From assembly GCA_964433315.1 (NCBI GenBank), contig CAYSQO010000082.1:1-7682 (forward strand): 7,682 nt of DNA, read 5' to 3'. Source of the stretch: Aquariibacter sp964433315 (lineage in GTDB: Bacteria > Pseudomonadota > Gammaproteobacteria > Burkholderiales > Burkholderiaceae_C). The notes below the pieces were generated by a model. That model did no database searches and was not told where the DNA came from. It saw only the letters and a list, made by a program, of their open reading frames with translations. The translations under genes were made by a program, and so were the position numbers. Shown one piece after another: positions 1-6,567 of this stretch (position 1 is the stretch's first letter; each line of letters opens with the position of its first letter).

Positions 1-62
1 TCCGATGAGAGTGTTGGAGCAGGGGCCGGATCGTCAGCGCGCTCCTCACACCTGGCGCCGAG

Positions 63-2549
63 TTGCTGCCCGGCCTGCTGCCGGTCTGGCGCAAGGACGA
101 GCGGCACTGGATCGAGCTGCGCCCCGAGGACTTCGAGCGGCCCTTCTTCCTGAGCCCGAAGATCGCCACCGGCATCGGCGCCGCCGGCCTCTATGGCGGC
201 CTGATGGCCAGCAGCTTCGGCCAGGCCGTGGGCCGGCCGCAGATCGTGCAGTTCCGCAAGGTCGGCAACCTGGTGCAGCTGCTGGCGCTCAACAGCGCCT
301 TTGTCGCGCCGGGGGAGGGCGCGGCGGCCCGTGCGGTGCTGGAGGCCGGCTACTCGCCCAGCCTGATCGCGAGCGCGGCGCTGGCGAGCGCGCCGCATCC
401 GGAGCGCAAGTCGGTGCTGGTCGATCTGGGCCTGCTGTTCCAGGGCGACCTGGCCGGCCTGGGCGCGGCCCTGCAGCGCAGCTACCGCCAGCCCTATGCG
501 CACGACACGCGCAACTCGGCCCTGGTGCGGCTGCGCAATGGCGAGGGCCTGCTGGCCTTCGAGGTCCGCAACCACTACGCCGCCGCCAGCGTGGCCGCCA
601 GCGGGGCCCCGGGCACGCCGGCCCCGAGCCTGCCGCCGACGCTGGCCGATGTCCGCAGCCTGTTCGTGACGATGCACTACTCGCTGAGTCCGCTGCCGGC
701 CGAGCCCCTGGCCCCGCGCCGGGCGGACGCGCGCATCGGCCATTTCGTGACCACCGTGCACGACGTGGCCGACGAGCTGCCGCGCTCGCCCAAGCGCCGC
801 TACGTGAACCGCTGGCGGCTGGAGAAGCAGGACCCGCAGGCCGCGCTGTCGCCGCCCAAGAAACCGATCACCTTCTGGCTCGACCGCAGCGTGCCGCTGC
901 GCTACCGCGACAGCCTGCGCGCCGGCATCCTGGAATGGAACAAGGCCTTCGCGGCGATCGGCTTCCAGGACGCGATCCGCGTCGAGCAGCAGCCCGACGA
1001 CGCCACCTTCGACACGCTCGACAGCGACCGCGCCTCGGTGCGCTGGATGAGCAATGCCGAGGCCAGCTTCGGCGCCATCGGCCCCAGCCATGTGGACCCG
1101 CGCAGCGGCGAGATCCTCGACGCGGACATCGCCTTCGAGAGCCTGAGCTCGCGGGCGCTGCGCACCCTGCGCGCGCAGCTGCTGGGGCCGCTGGCGGCCG
1201 AGCCCGCGGCCGCCCACGACCCGGCGCACTGCCAGCACGGCGACCACGCCGCCGAGCAGCTCGGCTACGCCCTGGACCTGCTGGCCAGCCGCGGCGACCT
1301 GGATCCTGACAGCCCGGAGGCCGAGGCCTTCGTGCAGGCCTACCTCAAGGACGTGGCCATGCACGAGGTCGGCCACGCCCTGGGCCTGCGCCACAACTTC
1401 CGCGCGTCCACCGTCTACACCGAGGCCCAGCTGGCCGACCCGGCCTTCACCGCCGTGCACGGCCAGACCGGCTCGGTGATGGAGTACGCGCCGGTCCACC
1501 TGGCGCCGGCCGGCCAGCCCCAGCCCGAGCCCTTCCAGAGCACGCTCGGTCCCTACGACTACTGGGCCATCGAGTACGCCTACCGGCCGCTCGCCCCCGC
1601 GGAGGAGGAAGCCGAGCTGCAGCGCATCGCCGCGCGCAGCGCCGAGCCGCTGCTGGCCTACGCCACCGACGAGGACAACGCGGTCGGCCTCGACCCCGAG
1701 GCCCAGCCCTTCGACCTGGGCGCCGACCCCATCGTCCATGCGCGCAAGCGCTTCGCCCTGGCGCGCGAGCTGATCCAGCGCCAGGGCCGGCGGGCCCTGC
1801 GCAGCGACCAGGACTACTCCGTGCTGCGCCGCTCGGTGGCCTATGCCCTGCGCGACATGGGCCGGGTGTCCGCCGTGCTGCTGCGGCAGATCGGCGGGGT
1901 GCGCACCCTGCGCGACCACCCCGGCAGCGGCCGCGACCCGCTGCAGCCGCTGCCGGCCGCCACCCAGCGCGAGGCGCTCAGCCTGCTGGGCCGCGAGCTG
2001 CTGGCCCCCGAGGCCGTGCAGCTGCCGCCGGCCCTGCTGCGCCGCATGGCCCCGGATTTCGCCGAGCGCCAGGACGCGCTGCGCCTGGGCGGCCCCGTGA
2101 ACACCGATTACCCGCTGGCCGCGGCCCTGCTGGAGCTGCAGCGCGGCGTGCTGGCGCCGATCTACAGCGACGCCCTGGCCAGCCGCCTGCTCGATGCCCA
2201 GGAGAAGCTCGACCCGGGCCAGGAGCGCCTGGGCCTGGCCGAGGTCTACCAGCGCATCGGCCGGGCGGTCTGGGGCGATCTCGAGGGCACGGCCGACCTG
2301 CCCGCGCTGCGCCGCGAGCTGCAGCGCGACCAGGTCAACCGCCTGGCCGGCCTGCTGCTGCGGCCCGCCGCGCTGAGCCGGGCCGATGCGCGCAGCCTGC
2401 TGCGCCAGGAGGCGCTGGGCCTGCGCCAGGCGGTCGAGGCGCGGCTGGCCCGGCCGGGCCTCGGTGCCGAGGCCCGCGCCCACCTGCTCGACACCCTGGA
2501 CACCCTGCGCCAGGCCCTGGACGCCACGACCCTGCGCGCTGGCGGCTGA
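63..2549 (+). CDS. Zinc-dependent metalloprotease, DUF5117/DUF4953 family, N-terminally incomplete
   Basis: This is a metzincin-like zinc protease. The motif HEVGHALGLRH gives zinc ligands H434, H438 and H444 with catalytic E435, and SVMEY at 471-475 looks like the Met-turn (M473). Before the active site, residues about 70-260 match the DUF5117 region. A core at 266-300 carries the family pattern FWLDRSVP...WNKAF...GF, and GPSHVDPRSGEI follows at 340-351. After the active site, a helical DUF4953-type tail runs to the end. Family members are normally exported and begin with a signal peptide and a linker before the segment seen here at residues 1-12 (LLPGLLPVWRKD). Here those parts are absent. 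In this frame a TGA lies at 6-8, and the first possible start after it is TTG at 63, which has no convincing ribosome site. The open frame 9-62 still has high GC at third positions, so a start outside the window plus a frameshift, or a truncated gene, are both possible. The native substrate is unknown. Family assignment is confident; the start is not. Confidence 0.88.
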   Translation: MLPGLLPVWRKDERHWIELRPEDFERPFFLSPKIATGIGAAGLYGGLMASSFGQAVGRPQIVQFRKVGNLVQLLALNSAFVAPGEGAAARAVLEAGYSPSLIASAALASAPHPERKSVLVDLGLLFQGDLAGLGAALQRSYRQPYAHDTRNSALVRLRNGEGLLAFEVRNHYAAASVAASGAPGTPAPSLPPTLADVRSLFVTMHYSLSPLPAEPLAPRRADARIGHFVTTVHDVADELPRSPKRRYVNRWRLEKQDPQAALSPPKKPITFWLDRSVPLRYRDSLRAGILEWNKAFAAIGFQDAIRVEQQPDDATFDTLDSDRASVRWMSNAEASFGAIGPSHVDPRSGEILDADIAFESLSSRALRTLRAQLLGPLAAEPAAAHDPAHCQHGDHAAEQLGYALDLLASRGDLDPDSPEAEAFVQAYLKDVAMHEVGHALGLRHNFRASTVYTEAQLADPAFTAVHGQTGSVMEYAPVHLAPAGQPQPEPFQSTLGPYDYWAIEYAYRPLAPAEEEAELQRIAARSAEPLLAYATDEDNAVGLDPEAQPFDLGADPIVHARKRFALARELIQRQGRRALRSDQDYSVLRRSVAYALRDMGRVSAVLLRQIGGVRTLRDHPGSGRDPLQPLPAATQREALSLLGRELLAPEAVQLPPALLRRMAPDFAERQDALRLGGPVNTDYPLAAALLELQRGVLAPIYSDALASRLLDAQEKLDPGQERLGLAEVYQRIGRAVWGDLEGTADLPALRRELQRDQVNRLAGLLLRPAALSRADARSLLRQEALGLRQAVEARLARPGLGAEARAHLLDTLDTLRQALDATTLRAGG

Positions 2550-2671
2550 CGGCCGGGCAGCTCCGCATCGCGGGGGGCTTGCCGCGGCGCGCGCGCTGGG
2601 CGAGGCTCGCCGGCCACGTGCTGCGCCCGCGGTGCGTGGCGATGCGCCGTCCCCCGTCCCCTGCCTGCCCC

Positions 2672-2675
2672 GGAG
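2672..2675 (+). promoter_or_regulatory. Shine-Dalgarno GGAG for the C1 peptidase fusion gene
   Basis: GGAG lies seven bases before the ATG at 2683. It decides the start. The open frame extends back to an ATG at 2386, but that would overlap the metalloprotease by more than 160 bases. The residues read between 2386 and 2682 are low-complexity Arg/Ala/Cys/Pro with no family similarity that I recognise. Confidence 0.7.
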
Positions 2676-2682
2676 TCCCCCC

Positions 2683-4671
2683 ATGGCCAGCCGCCGCCCC
2701 GCCGCCTCGCCCGCCGCTGCCCCCGCCCAGCGGGCGCATGCGGCCAAGTCCGCCCCGTCCACCGCCTGGAAGCGGGTCGCGCGGCCCGATGCGATCGACT
2801 TCCGCGACCGCAACTACCTGCCCGGCGTGGCCACCGTGCCGCCGCCCGTGCTGATGCCCGCGCCCGGCCTGCCGGTCGAGGACCAGGGCGAGACCAATGC
2901 CTGCACCGGCTTCGCGCTGGCCACCGTCGTCAACCAGCTGCTGCGCCGCGCCGGGCGGGAGGCCCGGCCGCGGGTGGCGCCCTTCATGCTCTACAGCATG
3001 GCGCGGCGCTACGACGAGTTTCCCGGCGCGATCGAGGACGAGGGCTCCAGTGCCCGCGGCGCGCTCAAGGGCTGGTTCCGCCACGGCGTCTGCCGCCAGG
3101 CCCTGTTCGAGGGCCTCGAACTGCCGCCCACCCCGCTGCAGCCCGGGGAGGACTGGTGGCTCGACGCGGTCCGCCGCCCGCTGGGCGCCTACTACCGCCT
3201 GAATCCCAAGGATCTGCCGGACCTGCATGCCGCGCTGGCGGAGACCGGCGCGCTCTTCGTCACCGCGGGCTGCCATGCCGGCTGGGACGAGCTGGTGCGA
3301 CCGCGCGCCCTCGCGCCCGCCAAGCGCCCGCAGGATCTGCCGCTCATCCAGCGCAAGCCCGGCAGCGCGGCCCACGGCGGCCATGCCTTCGCGATCCTGG
3401 GCTACGACGAACGCGGCTTCATCCTGCAGAACTCCTGGGGCCCGACCTGGGGTCGCCACGGCCAGGCCGTGATGAGCTACGAGGACTGGCTGGAGAACGG
3501 CTGGGACTGCTGGGTCGCCCAGCTCGGCGTGGTCACCCACACCCACGAGGCCCTGGCCGGCAGCGCCACGCTGCGCACCGAGGCCGGCCCGGCCGGCCGG
3601 CGCGTGGTCCTGGCCCGCGACCCGGTGCTGCGCGACCGCGAGCTTTCGCCCCACATCATCAACCTGGGCAACAACGGCGAGCTGAGCAACAGCGGCCGCT
3701 TCCGCACCCAGCCCGGCGACGTGCAGGCCCTGATCGACGTGCAGCTGCCGCTGGCCCGCCGGCAGTGGGGGCGGACGGCGCAGGCGCCGGTGGATGTCTG
3801 CCTCTACGCGCATGGCGGCCTGGTCGACGAGGCGGCGGCGGCCGAGATCGCCGCGACCTGGATTCCCGCGCTCTACGAGCGGCAGATCCTGCCGGTCTTC
3901 CTGATGTGGGAGACCGGCTTCCTCGACACGCTCGAGCACCGCATCGAGGACCTGCTCAAGGGCCGGGAGCGCGCGGCGGGGGGCGGCCTGGGGGACAGCT
4001 TCGAGCGCGTCCTGAACCGCCGCCTGGAGCAGCTCCTGGCCCGCCCCGGCACCGCGCTGTGGGGCGAGATGAAGCAGAACGCGCAGGCCATGAGCACCGT
4101 CCGCCGCCAGGCCTCGGGGGCGGAGCTGCCACTGGCGCAGCAGCCCGGGCTGGTCCAGCTCTGGCGCCATTTCCAGCGTGCGGCGGACGGCCAGCCCCTG
4201 CGCCTGCACCTGGTCGGCCACTCGGCGGGCAGCCTGGTCGCCAGTGCCATGGCGGCGCACCTGGTGGCGGCCGGCCTGCCGATCGAGTCGATCAGCTTCA
4301 TGGCCCCGGCGATCCGGGTGGATGCCTTCGAGCAGCAGCTGCTGCCGCTGCTGAAGTCGGGTGCCGTGCAGCGCTTCCAGACCTTCCACCTCGATGAGCG
4401 CACCGAGGAGGCGGACAGCGTCGGCCCCTACCGCCGCTCCCTGCTCTACCTGCTGCGCGAATCCTTCGAGGGCGGCAGCACGGTGCCGATCACCGGCCTG
4501 GCGGTCGACTGGCAGGCCCGGATCGCGCCCCGGCTGCGGGGCGCCAAGGCGGCCATCGAGGTGCATGCCGCGCCGGGGCCGAGGAGCCGCAGCCTGACGC
4601 ACGGCGGCTTCGACGAGGACGGTCCGACCCGGCAGCAGGTGCTGGACTTCATCCGTCCGCCCGCCGCCTGA
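2683..4671 (+). CDS. Fusion of papain-like C1 cysteine peptidase and alpha/beta-hydrolase (GHSAG)
   Basis: This 662-residue protein appears to carry two hydrolase centres. The N-terminal part (about 40-270) is a papain-fold peptidase: Q68 (oxyanion) and C74 lie in DQGETNACTGFA, H234 in GGHAFAILGYD, and N250 in LQNSWGPTWG, so the full Q-C-H-N set is present. The C-terminal part (about 365-662) looks like an alpha/beta-hydrolase. It has YAHGGL around H377, possibly near the oxyanion hole, a nucleophile elbow GHSAG at 512-516 with S514, a likely acid at D571 or a nearby Asp, and a likely catalytic histidine H640 in LTHGGFD. The first 40 residues are Ala/Pro/Arg-rich with no hydrophobic core, so I see no signal peptide, and no papain I29-type inhibitory pro-region precedes the catalytic domain. 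A cytoplasmic location is inferred. The gene follows the metalloprotease in the same direction after 133 bases of GC-rich DNA with no recognisable promoter, so co-transcription is possible. Substrates are unknown. The C1 call is firm, the hydrolase call good, and the joint function unknown. Confidence 0.85.
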   Translation: MASRRPAASPAAAPAQRAHAAKSAPSTAWKRVARPDAIDFRDRNYLPGVATVPPPVLMPAPGLPVEDQGETNACTGFALATVVNQLLRRAGREARPRVAPFMLYSMARRYDEFPGAIEDEGSSARGALKGWFRHGVCRQALFEGLELPPTPLQPGEDWWLDAVRRPLGAYYRLNPKDLPDLHAALAETGALFVTAGCHAGWDELVRPRALAPAKRPQDLPLIQRKPGSAAHGGHAFAILGYDERGFILQNSWGPTWGRHGQAVMSYEDWLENGWDCWVAQLGVVTHTHEALAGSATLRTEAGPAGRRVVLARDPVLRDRELSPHIINLGNNGELSNSGRFRTQPGDVQALIDVQLPLARRQWGRTAQAPVDVCLYAHGGLVDEAAAAEIAATWIPALYERQILPVFLMWETGFLDTLEHRIEDLLKGRERAAGGGLGDSFERVLNRRLEQLLARPGTALWGEMKQNAQAMSTVRRQASGAELPLAQQPGLVQLWRHFQRAADGQPLRLHLVGHSAGSLVASAMAAHLVAAGLPIESISFMAPAIRVDAFEQQLLPLLKSGAVQRFQTFHLDERTEEADSVGPYRRSLLYLLRESFEGGSTVPITGLAVDWQARIAPRLRGAKAAIEVHAAPGPRSRSLTHGGFDEDGPTRQQVLDFIRPPAA

Positions 4672-4705
4672 GACCGCGCCGCCGGCTGCCCCCGGTGGGC
4701 TTGGG

Positions 4706-4711
4706 TATGCT
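4706..4711 (+). promoter_or_regulatory. Candidate -10 element (TATGCT) placing transcription start on the EI24 start codon
   Basis: TATGCT ends six bases before the A of the ATG at 4718, which is about where a sigma-70-type promoter starts transcription. No purine-rich ribosome site lies in the last 15 bases before this ATG. No good -35 hexamer is visible around 4683-4688. The only AT-containing stretch of the 46-base gap is here. The evidence is motif and spacing only. Confidence 0.4.
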
Positions 4712-4717
4712 GGCCGC

Positions 4718-5617
4718 ATGAACCTGCTGCTTGATGCCTTCTGGCGAGCCGCCGCTTACTGCCTGCATCCCCGGATCGTGCTGTGGGCCCTGGCCCCGCT
4801 GGCCCTCACCGCCGTGCTGGCCGGCCTGTTCGGCTGGTTCTTCTGGGAGGGCTCGATCGCCGCCGTGCGGGCCTGGCTGGACAGCTGGTCGCTCGGGGCC
4901 GGCGCCCTGGCCTGGCTGGACAGCGTCGGCGCCTCGGGCATGCGGGCCCTGGTCGCGCCGCTGATCGTGCTGGCGCTGGCCGTGCCGCTGCTGGTCATCG
5001 TGGCCCTGCTGATGGTGGCGCTGAGCCTGACGCCCTCCGTGGTCCGGCTGGTCGCGGCGCGGCGCTTTCCGCTGCTGGCGCGGCGCGGCCAGTCCAGCTT
5101 CCTGCGCTCGCTGCTGTGGTCGCTGGGCTCGACCCTGCTGGCCCTGCTCGCGCTGATCGTCAGCCTGCCGTTCTGGCTGATCCCGCCGCTGGTGCTGCTG
5201 CTGCCGCCGCTGATCTGGGGCTGGCTGAGCTACCGGGTGATGAGCTACGACGCCCTGGCCGACCACGCCGACGCGGCCGAGCGCCAGGCCATCCTGCGCG
5301 AGGAGCGCCTGCCGCTGCTGATCATCGGCGTGGTCACCGGCTACCTGGGCGCAGCGCCCTCGCTGCTGTGGGCCTTCGGCGCCGCCGCCGTCATCCTGGC
5401 GCCGGTGCTGCTGGTGCTGTCGGTGTGGCTCTACACCCTGGTCTTCGCCTTCTCCTGCCTGTGGTTCACCCACTACGCCCTGGCTGCGCTGAGTGCGCGG
5501 CGCCAGGCCGAATCGGCCCGCGCCGCGCAGGAGGCAAGCCCGGCCGGCCCGGGGATCGACCTGCCCCCTGCCGCCGCCCCGGCCGTGACGGTGCCGCCGC
5601 CGGCTCTGCCGTTCTGA
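4718..5617 (+). CDS. EI24 domain-containing (CysZ-like) integral membrane protein
   Basis: This is a 299-residue polytopic inner-membrane protein. Hydrophobic segments lie at about 20-43, 77-104, 132-152, 153-171, 198-215 and 217-250. Between the fourth and fifth is a charged loop, SYDALADHADAAERQ, followed by ILREER (about 176-197), a pattern typical of the EI24/CysZ fold. The tail from about 260 is an Arg/Ala then Pro/Ala-rich extension and is probably a disordered cytoplasmic end. CysZ proteins take up sulfate, but this sequence belongs to the broader EI24 group, whose members in related bacteria have no settled role, and no cysteine-synthesis gene is nearby. I therefore do not assign sulfate transport. 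The start at ATG 4718 gives a normal family N-terminus (NLLLDAFWRAAAYCLHPR). It lacks a ribosome site, see the -10 element just upstream. The next gene follows after 13 bases and is probably co-transcribed. Confidence 0.85.
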   Translation: MNLLLDAFWRAAAYCLHPRIVLWALAPLALTAVLAGLFGWFFWEGSIAAVRAWLDSWSLGAGALAWLDSVGASGMRALVAPLIVLALAVPLLVIVALLMVALSLTPSVVRLVAARRFPLLARRGQSSFLRSLLWSLGSTLLALLALIVSLPFWLIPPLVLLLPPLIWGWLSYRVMSYDALADHADAAERQAILREERLPLLIIGVVTGYLGAAPSLLWAFGAAAVILAPVLLVLSVWLYTLVFAFSCLWFTHYALAALSARRQAESARAAQEASPAGPGIDLPPAAAPAVTVPPPALPF

Positions 5618-5630
5618 GGACACCCCGCCC

Positions 5631-6440
5631 ATGCGTTTCGGATTGATCATCGTCGGCGACGAGATCCTCAGCGGCCGTCGCGAGGACAAGCATCTCGCCA
5701 AGGCCATCGAGCTGCTGAAGGCACGCGGCCTGGCCGTGGCCTGGGCCCGCTACCTGGGCGACGAGCCGGACCGGCTGGTCGCCACCCTGCGCGAGGCCTT
5801 TGCCGGCCCGGATCCGGTGGTCTGCTTCGGCGGCATCGGCGCCACGCCCGACGACCACACCCGCCAGGCCGCCGCCGCGGCCCTGGGCCGGCCGCTGCAG
5901 CTGCACCCCGAGGCCAAGGTGCTGATCCAGGCGCGCATGCGCGAGGTCGCGGCCGAGCAGGGCCAGCCCTTCGAGCCCGAGCGCGCCGACAACCTCCAGC
6001 GCCTGCAGATGGGCGTGTTCCCGGCGGGCGCCGAGATCATCCCCAACCCCTACAACCGCATTCCCGGCTTCCGCTGCACGGCCGAGGGCGGGGCGACCGT
6101 GCACTTCCTGCCCGGCTTCCCGGTGATGGCCTGGCCCATGCTGGCCTGGCTGCTCGACACGCACTACGCCGCGCACTTCGGCACGGCCCGCCAGGTCGAG
6201 CGCGCCCTGATCGTCTACGGCGCGATGGAGGCGGCGCTCACGCCGCTGATGGAGCGCATCGAGGCCGAGCATCCCGCGGTCCGCATCTTCAGCCTCCCCA
6301 GCGTGGACCACCCGGTGCACGGCCGGCACATCGAACTGGGCGTGAAGGGGGACGAGCAGGCGACAGCGCAGGCTTATGCCGCATTGCGGGGCGGACTCCA
6401 GGCCCTGGGCTGCGCAACAGGCCCTGAATCCGTGCGTTGA
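5631..6440 (+). CDS. Stand-alone MoCF-domain protein (CinA N-terminal / molybdopterin-binding type)
   Basis: This is a 269-residue protein with the MoaB/Mog fold that binds molybdopterin or nucleotide-like ligands in other family members. The diagnostic motifs are IIVGDEILSG at residues 6-15 and GGIGATPDDHT at 67-77, the latter being the conserved GGxGxTxDD loop. Full CinA proteins run beyond 400 residues and add a C-terminal NMN-deamidase domain. Here nothing follows the first domain and its accessory C-terminal region (about 170-269), so a role in pyridine-nucleotide recycling is not supported. Annotation pipelines usually call such proteins competence/damage-inducible protein A, but there is no evidence here for a link to competence. 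GAGGA at 5616-5620 overlaps the stop codon of the EI24 gene and lies ten bases before the ATG, which indicates a two-gene operon. The molecular function is uncertain; the domain call is firm. Confidence 0.87.
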   Translation: MRFGLIIVGDEILSGRREDKHLAKAIELLKARGLAVAWARYLGDEPDRLVATLREAFAGPDPVVCFGGIGATPDDHTRQAAAAALGRPLQLHPEAKVLIQARMREVAAEQGQPFEPERADNLQRLQMGVFPAGAEIIPNPYNRIPGFRCTAEGGATVHFLPGFPVMAWPMLAWLLDTHYAAHFGTARQVERALIVYGAMEAALTPLMERIEAEHPAVRIFSLPSVDHPVHGRHIELGVKGDEQATAQAYAALRGGLQALGCATGPESVR

Positions 6441-6476
6441 GCCTTCTCGTGGTGCGCATTTGCGCCACGATGGTTC
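6441..6476 (+). promoter_or_regulatory. Two candidate NtrC-type binding sites upstream of glnA
   Basis: The enteric NtrC consensus is GCAC-N5-TGGTGC. At 6462-6476 the sequence reads GCGC-CACGA-TGGTTC, two mismatches with exact spacing. At 6441-6455 it reads GCCT-TCTCG-TGGTGC, a perfect right half and a degenerate left half. Their centres (6448 and 6469) are 21 bases apart, about two helical turns, so two dimers would sit on the same DNA face. Relative to a start near 6555 they lie at about -107 and -86, normal for activators of sigma-54 promoters. This is a motif reading; the overlap with a hairpin is the main reason for doubt. Confidence 0.35.
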
Positions 6477-6477
6477 T
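6447..6477 (+). terminator. Candidate intrinsic terminator after the EI24/MoCF operon
   Basis: A nine-base-pair stem (TCGTGGTGC at 6447-6455 with GCGCCACGA at 6462-6470, one G-T pair, six-base loop) begins seven bases after the stop codon at 6438-6440. It is followed by the partly T-rich run TGGTTCTTCT. Position and stem are right for a terminator, but the T tract is interrupted by G and C, so it may be weak. The same bases overlap NtrC-like sites, which is an alternative reading. Confidence 0.45.
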
Positions 6478-6504
6478 TCTGCGCGGATCGCATGTCCGGA
6501 GGCT

Positions 6505-6519
6505 TGCGCCTTCGGTGCA
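6505..6519 (+). repeat. Short inverted repeat TGCGCC-TTC-GGTGCA in the glnA control region
   Basis: This six-base dyad has a three-base centre and one mismatch that becomes G-U in RNA. The half-sites resemble NtrC half-sites (TGCACC / GGTGCA), but the spacer is two bases shorter than the consensus. Its centre at 6512 is 43 bases from the dyad centred at 6469, about four helical turns. It lies just upstream of the putative -24 element. It could be an operator or a contracted NtrC site. Confidence 0.35.
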
Positions 6520-6528
6520 GACGGTCTT

Positions 6529-6544
6529 GGGCATGGATTCTGCT
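6529..6544 (+). promoter_or_regulatory. Candidate sigma-54 (-24/-12) promoter of glnA
   Basis: The stretch GGGCATGGATTCTGCT aligns with the consensus TGGCACG-N4-TTGCW. The invariant GG (6530-6531) and GC (6542-6543) are separated by exactly ten bases, and C6532, A6533, G6535, T6541 and T6544 also match. The mismatches are at 6529, 6534 and 6540. Transcription would begin near 6555, giving an 87-base leader. Nitrogen-responsive sigma-54 control of glnA is established in enteric bacteria; here it is inferred from this motif and the NtrC-like sites upstream. Confidence 0.5.
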
Positions 6545-6549
6545 AAATT
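6541..6549 (+). promoter_or_regulatory. Extended -10 sequence TGCTAAATT overlapping the -12 element
   Basis: TGC followed by TAAATT is a good extended -10 for the housekeeping sigma factor and is the most AT-rich spot in the region. No fair -35 lies 16-18 bases upstream; TTGGGC at 6527-6532 is only 11 bases away. It shares bases TGCT with the sigma-54 -12 element, so the two polymerase forms could not bind together. Confidence 0.4.
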
Positions 6550-6567
6550 GCCGTCGCCTCTTTCGGC

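Noticed and set aside
204..206. ATG 204 as the metalloprotease start
   Set aside because: It falls inside the conserved segment GGLMASSF, so it is an internal methionine.
5..1309. Plus-strand open frame of 434 codons beginning at 5
   Set aside because: It runs in a shifted frame over the metalloprotease, whose motifs are all in the other frame. The product is low-complexity Arg/Ala/Gly.
2599..2611. Perfect 13-base palindrome GGCGAGGCTCGCC between the two protease genes
   Set aside because: It has a one-base centre, no T run and a very GC-rich setting where such palindromes arise by chance. It is too far from the stop codon and too short to call a terminator.
2386..2682. Upstream extension of the C1 peptidase gene to ATG 2386
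   Set aside because: It would overlap the metalloprotease by more than 160 bases. The added residues are low-complexity, and ATG 2683 has GGAG at proper spacing.
4672..4705. Terminator after the C1 peptidase fusion gene
   Set aside because: Only a four-base-pair stem (GCCC/GGGC) can be formed and no T tract follows.
2335..4719. Very long open frame on the minus strand opposite the C1 peptidase fusion gene
   Set aside because: Its translation is Arg/Gly/Ala/Gln-rich with no recognisable domain, and it mirrors the third-position GC bias of the real plus-strand gene. Long antisense frames are expected at this GC content.
4718..5617. Naming the EI24 gene cysZ
   Set aside because: The fold matches, but no sulfate or cysteine gene is adjacent and the wider EI24 group is not known to share the transport role.
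4649..5707. Minus-strand open frame opposite the EI24 gene, rich in Gln/Arg/Gly
   Set aside because: It is the reverse of Leu codons (CTG) in a membrane protein, which read as CAG (Gln) on the other strand. No family resemblance.
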